Positions 6,260 to 12,187 of a stretch of DNA of 29,190 nt are shown here, piece by piece. Position 1 is the first letter of the stretch; the number at the start of each line of letters is the position of its first letter. The DNA is taken from positions 1 through 29,190 of the forward strand of contig JALOQL010000001.1 of assembly GCA_025453415.1 (NCBI GenBank). The letters run 5' to 3'. The translations under genes were made by a program, and so were the position numbers. Under the pieces are notes generated by a model, which had not been told where the DNA came from, did no database searches, and worked only from the letters and a program-made list of their open reading frames with translations. This stretch comes from Minisyncoccota bacterium. GTDB lineage: Bacteria; Patescibacteriota; Minisyncoccia; Minisyncoccales; UBA5738.

Positions 6260-7768
6260 CTATGTCACCCAATATTTCTTCTTCGTCATCTCGTCGCGCT
6301 TCACTTCGACCACACCGATCTTTTTTTCCGCCTCAAGGGATTCATTTTCAAGCAGGCCAGGGGATAACGCGCCCAACCTGACGACTTCGATTTCGAGCAC
6401 GCCACGGTCATTTTTAGCCGGATCGTCAAGCACCTGCGCCAACAGCACATTCAATATCTGACCGATCTTCGGACCGGGTTGAATATTCAGGATCTTGATT
6501 ATGTCGTTGCCGTTAACCTTGATCATCCTGGCTGTGATCGGATCCTGGCTGGTCTTTTCCATAAGGTAGCGCAAATGCCTCAACTTGTACGGCTCGGCCT
6601 TGGGGCAACCGGAGCCGATGCGGTCCGCCATCCTGACCTGCAACAGATCTTCGAGGTTTTCCTGCCCGACATTGCGTACCAGACGCCGCACCGAAGCTTC
6701 GCCGACCTCGCCGACATTATAATAGAAGAGGTGATAGCGCACCAGATGAACGATCTTATCGGCATCCTTCCTGGAAAATTTCATTCTTGCCAGCATCTTG
6801 CGGGCAATTTTGGCGCCAATCATTTCATGGTTGTAAAACGTCGAATCGGGACCGTCGCCAGCCTTAGACTTGGGCTTGCCGATGTCATGGAGCAGGGAAG
6901 CCATGCGCACATAAAAATTGAAGTCCTGCTTTGCGGCATAATCGAGCGACTTGAGCAAATGGGTATAGACATCGTATAGATGGTGCTTGTTCTGGCCGAT
7001 GCCGTAGCACTCGGCCAACTCCGGCATGATGCGCTCCAGGAGCCCCAATTTGCGCAAAATCTCGACTCCCTCGGCCGGACGTTTGGATTTAATTATCTTT
7101 TCGAATTCGTCACGTATCCGCTCCTCAGATACCTCTTTGAGCCACTTGGCGTTAGCGACGATTGCCGCTTCGGTCGCGCCCTCGATGCGCCAGCCGGGGC
7201 CCAAAGTGATCGAAAACCGAACTGCCCGCATCATCCGGAGCGCATCTTCAAGAAACCGCTCGCCGGGATCCCGCACCGCACGGATAAGCTTGTCCTCCAA
7301 ATCTTTTTTGCCGCCAAAAAGGTCAATCGTCTCGGTCTTAAGCCGCCCGGTTTTCCCTTCCTTTATATAGCTGAGCGCAATGGCATTGACCGTAAAATCT
7401 CGACGGGATAAATCGTCATTGATGTTGTCGGCCCATTCCACGCTGTCTGGATGGCGCTTATCGGTATACTTGGACTCGATACGATAAGGCGTGATCTCGA
7501 TCTCGAAATAACGATCCGCATCCAAAGCATCCTTCTCCCTTATCCGGGCCGTAACCGTACCGAACTTATTGTCGCAGAAATTGTCCGGGAAAACACACTG
7601 GATCTGATCCGGACTGGCATCGGTAGCCAGATCCCAATCCGACGGCCTATTACCCGCCAGCAAGTCGCGCACGCAACCACCTACGATATAGGCCTTAAAT
7701 CCCGACTTTTGCATCTCCTCTATGGCAAATTTGACCTCAGGCGGTATTTTGTCGAAAAAATCTTTCAT
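6260..7768 (-). CDS. cca: CCA tRNA nucleotidyltransferase / poly(A) polymerase family with HD domain
   Basis: 502 residues from the ATG at 7768. Nucleotidyltransferase head: GGCVRD (30-35), SDWDLATDA with catalytic D44/D46, RRDFTVNA (122-129), then the DPGERFLEDALRMMRAVRF nucleotide-recognition segment (167-185). HD domain: HHLYDVYTH (262-270), HD at 294-295, H314. It should add or repair the 3' CCA of tRNAs, which is required because none of the four tRNA genes here encodes CCA. With no family member to compare against, poly(A) polymerase or an A-adding specialisation remains possible. An upstream in-frame ATG at 7807 would translate GTAAAGC repeats (LYALRFTFYA) and is rejected. The mRNA leader of about 90 nt contains those repeats. 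Confidence 0.93.
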   Translation of the reverse strand: MKDFFDKIPPEVKFAIEEMQKSGFKAYIVGGCVRDLLAGNRPSDWDLATDASPDQIQCVFPDNFCDNKFGTVTARIREKDALDADRYFEIEITPYRIESKYTDKRHPDSVEWADNINDDLSRRDFTVNAIALSYIKEGKTGRLKTETIDLFGGKKDLEDKLIRAVRDPGERFLEDALRMMRAVRFSITLGPGWRIEGATEAAIVANAKWLKEVSEERIRDEFEKIIKSKRPAEGVEILRKLGLLERIMPELAECYGIGQNKHHLYDVYTHLLKSLDYAAKQDFNFYVRMASLLHDIGKPKSKAGDGPDSTFYNHEMIGAKIARKMLARMKFSRKDADKIVHLVRYHLFYYNVGEVGEASVRRLVRNVGQENLEDLLQVRMADRIGSGCPKAEPYKLRHLRYLMEKTSQDPITARMIKVNGNDIIKILNIQPGPKIGQILNVLLAQVLDDPAKNDRGVLEIEVVRLGALSPGLLENESLEAEKKIGVVEVKRDEMTKKKYWVT

Positions 7769-7777
7769 ATTAGTAGC

Positions 7778-7868
7778 GTAAAACGTAAAGCGTAAAGCGT
7801 AAAGCAATTAAAAAATGCCCTGAAAACTTATCCTAATTTAAGCTTTTCGCTTTAAACTTTACGCTTTC
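7778..7868. repeat. GTAAAGC heptamer repeats with inverted degenerate copies
   Basis: Four tandem 7-bp units (GTAAAAC then three GTAAAGC, 7778-7805) face degenerate inverted units (GCTTTTC, ACTTTAC, GCTTTC) at 7842-7868. Transcribed from the cca promoter, they would form a hairpin in the cca leader. The 36 bp between them are featureless. Confidence 0.6.
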
Positions 7869-7896
7869 TTATACCGCAGTATTTGCTTTTTTTCAA
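7868..7896 (-). promoter_or_regulatory. Promoter of cca
   Basis: Minus strand: TTGAAA (7891-7896), a 17-nt spacer, TATAAG (7868-7873). It overlaps the divergent tRNA-Arg promoter. Confidence 0.55.
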
Positions 7897-7911
7897 TTAT
7901 TTTGGTATAAA
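7883..7911 (+). promoter_or_regulatory. Promoter of the tRNA-Arg / pilin / tRNA-Lys / rpsO unit
   Basis: TTGCTT (7883-7888), a 17-nt spacer, TATAAA (7906-7911). Predicted start near 7918, about 73 nt before the tRNA. Its -35 region is interleaved with that of the cca promoter. Confidence 0.55.
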
Positions 7912-7990
7912 ATGTTTGTTAAGCTTCAAACCTCCTTTGTCAAGGCCACGGGGGCAACCCAGGAAGAAGCTGGCGAAGCCGTGCCGTTTA

Positions 7991-8062
7991 GCCTCTGTAG
8001 CTTAACGGACAAAGTACCGGTCTTCGGAACCGGTGACGGGGGTTCGATTCCCTCCAGAGGCA
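7991..8062 (+). tRNA. tRNA-Arg (anticodon TCG)
   Basis: 72-nt cloverleaf with acceptor GCCTCTG/CAGAGGC, anticodon stem CCGGT/ACCGG around loop CTTCGGA (TCG), T arm GGGGG-TTCGATT-CCCTC (with G/T and G/C pairs) and discriminator A. CCA is not encoded. Confidence 0.93.
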
Positions 8063-8081
8063 CAGCGTGTAGCGTTGTACC

Positions 8082-8098
8082 CTGGACGAAGTGTCCAG
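8082..8098 (+). other. Small hairpin between tRNA-Arg and the pilin gene
   Basis: CTGGAC-GAAGT-GTCCAG, a perfect 6-bp stem 20 nt after the tRNA and 31 nt before the ATG. After tRNA 3' processing it would sit near the 5' end of the pilin mRNA and could protect it. Confidence 0.45.
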
Positions 8099-8129
8099 AT
8101 AAGGGAATTGACAACAGCCAAACCGATCA

Positions 8130-8519
8130 ATGAAAAAAATTATAGCCGCGATCGCAACTGCCGCGACATTGCTTGCCGCCCAAACCGCCAGCGCCCAGAT
8201 ATTGCCGGCGTGCGGCGGGCAAGGCCAGCCCGCATGCAAGATTTGTCATCTTTTCATCCTGATCGACAAAATTATCCAAGTAGTGATTGTTGGGTTTGTC
8301 CCAGTCATCGCAGGATTAGTGATCGCGATTGCAGGCATTAAAATGCTTATCGACCGGGAAAATGCCGAGGTCTGGGAAAAATCAAAGGAGATAATATTGA
8401 TGGTAGTCATTGGCCTGGTATTGATTTACGGCGCTTACGCAATCGTTCAAGCGATGTTTATCGCGGCGGGGTATCCGGGAAACTTCAACCCATTGGACTT
8501 CAGTACCGTGGATTGCTAG
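8130..8519 (+). CDS. Small T4SS pilin-like protein (VirB2/TrbC type)
   Basis: 129 residues. The signal peptide MKKIIAAIATAATLLAAQTASAQ has an ASA-Q cleavage site. The mature part has a Cys-rich start (CGGQGQPACKIC) and two hydrophobic helices (about 45-72 and 88-115) joined by a polar cytoplasmic loop DRENAEVWEKSKE. It ends in GYPGNFNPLDFSTVDC. Two helices plus a charged loop is the VirB2/TrbC layout, and the spacing fits the 'T4SS_pilin' family abundant in Patescibacteria. It may assemble into a pilus or a membrane-spanning complex. The gene lies between two tRNA genes: 67 bp after tRNA-Arg and 11 bp before tRNA-Lys. The same membrane module recurs in three larger proteins at 20-28 kb. No Shine-Dalgarno is present. 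Confidence 0.8.
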   Translation: MKKIIAAIATAATLLAAQTASAQILPACGGQGQPACKICHLFILIDKIIQVVIVGFVPVIAGLVIAIAGIKMLIDRENAEVWEKSKEIILMVVIGLVLIYGAYAIVQAMFIAAGYPGNFNPLDFSTVDC

Positions 8520-8530
8520 CAAGAAAATGC

Positions 8531-8602
8531 GCCCCCATGACTCAACGGTAGAGTAGCTGCCTCTTAAGCAGTTAGTTGCAGGTTCGAATCCTGCTGGGGG
8601 CA
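8531..8602 (+). tRNA. tRNA-Lys (anticodon CTT)
   Basis: 72-nt cloverleaf with acceptor GCCCCCA/TGGGGGC, D arm ACTC/GAGT, anticodon stem GCTGC/GCAGT (one G-T pair) with loop CTCTTAA (CTT), T arm GCAGG-TTCGAAT-CCTGC and discriminator A. CCA is not encoded. Its 5' end lies 11 nt after the pilin stop codon. Confidence 0.92.
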
Positions 8603-8642
8603 CAATAAAGTTTTCAAATCATAAGCTAAAATACAAATAAAC

Positions 8643-8658
8643 ATTTTCCGCAGAAAAT
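8643..8658 (+). other. Hairpin in the rpsO leader
   Basis: ATTTTC-CGCA-GAAAAT, 11 nt before the rpsO ATG. S15 represses its own mRNA through leader structures in several bacteria. This small A/T-rich hairpin is only a weak candidate for such a site. A TAAAAT box at 8627-8632 could give a local transcript. Confidence 0.3.
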
Positions 8659-8669
8659 AACAAAAAAGA

Positions 8670-8936
8670 ATGCTGACAACCGAAGAAAAAACGAAGTTGA
8701 TCGAAAAGTACAAACTGCACGAAGAGGATACCGGCTCGCCCCGGGTGCAGGTGGCTTTACTGAGCGAGGAAATTGACCGGCTTCAGAAACATCTGAAACG
8801 GCACGCTAAGGACATCCATTCCAAGCGCGGACTTCTGAAAATGGTTTCCCGGCGCCGAAAATTGTTGAATTACCTGCGCGATACCGACGTCACCCAGTAC
8901 GCCCAGACTTTGAAGCAGCTTGGCCTGAAAAAATGA
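8670..8936 (+). CDS. rpsO: 30S ribosomal protein S15
   Basis: 88 residues, the usual length. Family hallmarks: [34 protein letters not shown] and [14 protein letters not shown], the 16S rRNA helix 20-22 binding elements. It binds 16S rRNA early in 30S assembly. The gene follows tRNA-Lys by 67 bp and is closed by a strong terminator. The classic rpsO-pnp neighbourhood is kept, with one NYN-domain gene inserted. The start has no Shine-Dalgarno. Confidence 0.98.
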   Translation: MLTTEEKTKLIEKYKLHEEDTGSPRVQVALLSEEIDRLQKHLKRHAKDIHSKRGLLKMVSRRRKLLNYLRDTDVTQYAQTLKQLGLKK

Positions 8937-8940
8937 TTTG

Positions 8941-8964
8941 ACCCCGCTTTTGCGGGGTTCTTTA
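8941..8964 (+). terminator. Intrinsic terminator of rpsO
   Basis: CCCCGC-TTTT-GCGGGG (8942-8957) followed by TTCTTT. It lies only 7 nt before the NYN-gene start. Confidence 0.85.
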
Positions 8965-8970
8965 CTATTT

Positions 8971-9522
8971 GTGAACAACTCAAAAAACATAGCGTTCCAA
9001 TCCAACGCCCAGCGCGTCGCCGTTCTCATCGACGTCCAGAACCTTTATTATTCAGCGCGCAATCTTTACCAGGCCCGCGTTAATTTCCGCGAAATCCTGA
9101 AAACCGCGGTCGGGCGGCGCAACCTCATCCGGGCGTTCGCCTACGTGGTGCGGACCAAGACCGGGGAAGAAAAGCCGTTCTTTGAAGCGCTGGTAAAGCT
9201 GGGCATCGAGACCCGCATCCGCGAACTGCAGGAATACTATGACGGCACGAAAAAAGCCGACTGGGACGTGGGCATCACGGTGGACGCCATCAGAATATCT
9301 TCTTCGGTGGACACGATCGTGCTTGCTTCCGGCGACGGTGATTTTATCCAGTTGGTGGAATACCTGGAAAACCAGGGCAAGCGCGTCGAGATCATCGCCT
9401 TCGGGAGATCGGCGTCGTCAAGAATCAAGGAGATTGCCGACGCTTTCATCGACATCGAACAAGAGCCTGGGAAGTATTTGCTGGGCAAACAAACGCCAAG
9501 ACCGCAGCAACCTAATCAATAA
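8971..9522 (+). CDS. NYN-domain (LabA/DUF88-like) putative ribonuclease
   Basis: 183 residues from the GTG at 8971. An in-frame TTG at 8938 is rejected because it lies before the rpsO terminator and would put the hairpin inside the gene. The PIN-like NYN fold has its acidic site: D21 and N24 in VLIDVQNLYYS, D97/D99 in KKADWDVGITVD, and D122/D124 in SGDGDFIQLVEYL. The GRSASSRIKEIADAFIDIE end matches LabA-type proteins. Such domains are metal-dependent RNases; the substrate is unknown. Its position between rpsO and pnp suggests a link to RNA turnover. With a terminator just upstream, it depends on read-through or on a promoter I cannot see. Confidence 0.88.
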   Translation: MNNSKNIAFQSNAQRVAVLIDVQNLYYSARNLYQARVNFREILKTAVGRRNLIRAFAYVVRTKTGEEKPFFEALVKLGIETRIRELQEYYDGTKKADWDVGITVDAIRISSSVDTIVLASGDGDFIQLVEYLENQGKRVEIIAFGRSASSRIKEIADAFIDIEQEPGKYLLGKQTPRPQQPNQ

Positions 9523-9567
9523 CTACGGCAACGGAACCGACTCCTGAACAAATCCAAAGTCCAATTA

Positions 9568-9583
9568 TCCGAAACTTTTCGGA
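9568..9583 (+). other. Hairpin in the pnp leader
   Basis: TCCGAAA-CT-TTTCGGA, with weaker A/T-rich complementarity on both sides. It lies 33 nt before the pnp ATG. In enterobacteria the pnp leader forms an RNase III-cut stem used for PNPase autocontrol; a comparable role here is speculative. Confidence 0.35.
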
Positions 9584-9616
9584 GCTTGAATTTTGTACTT
9601 GTTTAGGGCCGGACCG

Positions 9617-11746
9617 ATGCCGGCCAAAAAATTGGACAGCGAAAAGTGCAAGTTCTCCCTGCCGATGGGGGATAAGGAATTGAGCATCGAGATCAACGGA
9701 TTGGCCGAACAAGCCAACGGCTCGGCGATCGTCCGCTACGGAGACACAATGGTGCTGACCACCGCGGTCATGGCCAAAAAAGAGAAACCCGATATGGGAT
9801 TTTTCCCGTTGATGGTCGATTACGAGGAGAAGTATTACGCCGCCGGCAAAATCAAGGGACCGCGCTTCATTAAGCGCGAAACCAGGCCTTCCGATGAGGC
9901 GATTTGCAACGCGCGCCAAATCGACCGGGCTATCCGGCCGCTTTTTGACGACCGGCTGAAAAACGAGGTCCAAACGATCGCCACGGTGCTATCGTGGGAT
10001 GCGGAAAACGAACCCGACATCATCAGCCTTTTTGGAATTTCGACGGCACTGACGGTTTCCAACATTCCCTGGCAGGGACCGGCGGCATCGATACGCGTGG
10101 GATATTTGGATGGTAAGTTCATCCTTAACCCGACCTACGAGCAGCGCGACAAAAGCGACGTCGATGTGGTATTTGCCGGCATCGAACGGGACGGCGAGAT
10201 CCTGGCAAACATGATCGAAGGCGGATTCAACGAAGCCCAGGAAAGCCTGGTGCTGGACGCTTTCCGGTTTGCCAAACCCTACATCAAGCAATTGATCGAT
10301 TTCCAGAACCGCATCGCGGCAGCCTGCGGCAAAGAAAAGATGGCCTTGCCCCCCGCAGCCGCCAACGACGCCTTTGCCGCCGAACTGCGGCAGCTCATCC
10401 AAGGCGACCTGAAAACCGCCCTCTACCAGAAACAGAAAGCCGCGCGCGCCGAAGAAATGGATGCGGTCAAGGCAAAGATGGAAGAATACGTCGCAACCAC
10501 CTATCCCGACGATGCCGCCAAGCTCAAATTCGCCAAAGGATTCTTCGAAAAGGAGATTGACCGCATTTTACACGAAACCATCCTGGAAACCGGCATCCGG
10601 CCCGATGGCCGCAAGACCGACGAGTTGCGGCCACTGTCGGCAACGGTCGGCATCATTCCCAGAACGCACGGATCGGGCCTGTTCCAAAGAGGCGAGACCA
10701 AATCTCTCTCGACGGTAACACTGGGCGCTCCCGGCGACCAACAGCTGCTGGACGGGATGGAAATCTCGGGCAAAAAGCGGTTCCTGCACCATTACAATTT
10801 TCCGCCGTATTCTTGCGGCGAAGTAAGGTTTTTGCGGGCACCGGCCCGGCGCGAGATCGGACACGGAATGCTCGTGGAAAAAGCCCTTTTACCGCTTATC
10901 CCTTCGGTGGAAGACTTCCCGTACACAATCCGCGTTACTTCCGAGATCGTTTCCTCCAACGGTTCAACCTCGATGGCGGCGCTTTCGGCTTCATCCCTGG
11001 CGCTTGAGGATGCCGGAGTACCGGTAAAATCGCATGCTTCCGGCATCTCGATGGGCCTGATTTCGAAGGATAAGAACACTTATAAGATTTTGACCGATAT
11101 CCAGGGCCCGGAAGACCACCATGGCGACATGGATTTCAAGGTGGCCGGCACCCGCAAAGGCATCAACGCGGTCCAGATGGACGTCAAAATCGACGGCATC
11201 ACCGAAAAGATGATGGGCGAAGTCCTGCAGCAAGGCAAGGAAGCGCGGCGCCAGTTGTTGGACGTGCTTGAGGCCGGCATCGCCGCACCGCGGCCCGAAC
11301 TGTCGCCTTATGCCCCGCGCATAATCATCATCCATATCAATCCCGAAAAGATCCGCGAGGTAATCGGACCAGGCGGCAAAGTTATCAACGAGATCATCGC
11401 CCAAACCGGCGTGCAGATCGATATCGAAGAGGATGGCACCGTGTTCATCACCGCCGAAAAACCGGAAGGTGGCATCAAGGCCCGGGAATGGATCGAAAAC
11501 ATCACCCGCGAAGTGAAAGTGGGGGAGGTATTCCAGGGCATAGTCAAACGAATAATGAACTTCGGCGCCTTCGTGGAAATCTTGCCGGGACAGGAAGGTA
11601 TGATCCATATCTCCAAGCTCGCCAATCACCGCGTCGGCAAGGTGGAAGACGTGGTCCATATCGGCGATATGGTAAAAGTGAAGGTAGTCGAGATCGACGA
11701 ACAGGGACGCATCAATCTGTCGCTGAAAGACGTGCCACAAAGCTGA
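9617..11746 (+). CDS. pnp: Polynucleotide phosphorylase
   Basis: 709 residues from the ATG at 9617 (MPAKKLDSEK); a TTG eight codons upstream is less likely. In order: RNase PH-like domain 1 (GDTMVLTTAV, FFPLMVDYEEKYYAAGKIKG), the all-helical linker, RNase PH-like domain 2 (RPDGRKTDELRPLS, SGLFQRGETKSLSTVTLG, phosphate-binding SSNGSTSMA), a KH domain (IREVIGPGGKVINEIIAQTG) and an S1 domain (GIVKRIMNFGAFVEILPGQE). All parts are full length. It degrades RNA 3' to 5' with phosphate, releasing nucleoside diphosphates, and can add tails in reverse. It lies 94 bp after the NYN nuclease gene and is closed by a strong terminator. Confidence 0.98.
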   Translation: MPAKKLDSEKCKFSLPMGDKELSIEINGLAEQANGSAIVRYGDTMVLTTAVMAKKEKPDMGFFPLMVDYEEKYYAAGKIKGPRFIKRETRPSDEAICNARQIDRAIRPLFDDRLKNEVQTIATVLSWDAENEPDIISLFGISTALTVSNIPWQGPAASIRVGYLDGKFILNPTYEQRDKSDVDVVFAGIERDGEILANMIEGGFNEAQESLVLDAFRFAKPYIKQLIDFQNRIAAACGKEKMALPPAAANDAFAAELRQLIQGDLKTALYQKQKAARAEEMDAVKAKMEEYVATTYPDDAAKLKFAKGFFEKEIDRILHETILETGIRPDGRKTDELRPLSATVGIIPRTHGSGLFQRGETKSLSTVTLGAPGDQQLLDGMEISGKKRFLHHYNFPPYSCGEVRFLRAPARREIGHGMLVEKALLPLIPSVEDFPYTIRVTSEIVSSNGSTSMAALSASSLALEDAGVPVKSHASGISMGLISKDKNTYKILTDIQGPEDHHGDMDFKVAGTRKGINAVQMDVKIDGITEKMMGEVLQQGKEARRQLLDVLEAGIAAPRPELSPYAPRIIIIHINPEKIREVIGPGGKVINEIIAQTGVQIDIEEDGTVFITAEKPEGGIKAREWIENITREVKVGEVFQGIVKRIMNFGAFVEILPGQEGMIHISKLANHRVGKVEDVVHIGDMVKVKVVEIDEQGRINLSLKDVPQS

Positions 11747-11753
11747 TTTTTGC

Positions 11754-11799
11754 AAAACGCAACAAAATAACGGGGAACCCCGTTTTTTTGTTGCGTTTT
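11754..11799 (+). terminator. Long intrinsic terminator of pnp
   Basis: Core CGGGG-AA-CCCCG (11771-11782) followed by TTTTTTT. Outer arms AAAACGCAACAAAA / TTTTGTTGCGTTTT (11754-11767, 11786-11799) extend it to a 46-nt hairpin. Confidence 0.88.
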
Positions 11800-11812
11800 A
11801 CCCCCTTATACT

Positions 11813-11840
11813 TTTACGCCAATATTGCATGTGCTAAAAT
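11813..11840 (+). promoter_or_regulatory. Promoter for the 12188-15910 gene, upstream of the nested-repeat element
   Basis: TTTACG (11813-11818), a 16-nt spacer, TAAAAT (11835-11840) with a TGC extension of the -10. Transcription from near 11847 would carry the whole 271-bp element in a leader of about 340 nt. Confidence 0.45.
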
Positions 11841-11883
11841 AAATAATCAAATCTCAGAAATCCATACCTTGAAAACGGGCCTA

Positions 11884-12154
11884 GTGCGACGCTGGCTTAA
11901 TTTCATCGATTTAGAACATTCAAATTTGGTCAGTTTCAATGAACGGCGACGGGATTGTACTCTGACGAGTACATTAAGGAGGCGTGAAGCGGAAAATGGC
12001 CAAATTTCAATGTTCCTACGGGCAGAATTTATTTAGCCCATCTTCGTCGTTGCTGCGGAGCTAACATAACTCACAAGCTACGTGTCACTCCTTGCGCCTA
12101 GAATCTGGGCTAAATAAATTCTGCTAAATCGATGAAATTAAGCCAGCGTCGCAC
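11884..12154. repeat. 271-bp nested inverted-repeat element with a three-way-junction fold (MITE-like or structured RNA)
   Basis: The outer arms 11884-11914 and 12124-12154 are perfect 31-bp inverted repeats. Inside lie two further stem-loops. Stem A pairs 11914-11937 with 11991-12016 (about 21 of 24 positions) and is capped by GTACTC-TGAC-GAGTAC at 11957-11972. Stem B pairs 12022-12040 with 12106-12124 perfectly (19 bp). Only about 5 nt (12017-12021) are unpaired at the junction. No target-site duplication or transposase is visible, and short frames through it look like chance. It may be a non-autonomous mobile element or a structured leader RNA of the next gene, whose ATG is 34 bp downstream. 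Confidence 0.75.
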
Positions 12155-12187
12155 CAGTTTGTTTGTTCGAAAACGTCCAGAAAAAAA

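Noticed and set aside
7778..7868. CRISPR-like repeats
   Set aside because: The units are 7 bp and directly adjacent, with no spacers and no cas genes.
7912..8133. 73-residue frame over tRNA-Arg
   Set aside because: Begins on the -10 box of the tRNA promoter and reads through the tRNA; not credible as a gene.
10991..11755. 254-residue minus-strand open frame
   Set aside because: Lies entirely antisense to the well-conserved KH/S1 half of pnp and shows no family motifs.
11488..12036. 182-residue plus-strand frame ending in the nested-repeat element
   Set aside because: Starts out of frame inside pnp, crosses the pnp terminator and ends in the inverted repeat; no protein-like features.
11884..12154. 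Retron ncRNA
   Set aside because: A terminal inverted repeat around a structured core resembles the retron msr-msd layout, but no reverse transcriptase gene is nearby and the downstream protein is a coiled-coil/membrane protein.
11884..12154. Insertion sequence with its own transposase
   Set aside because: The interior of about 209 bp is filled by palindromes and has no room for a transposase; no target-site duplication could be recognised.
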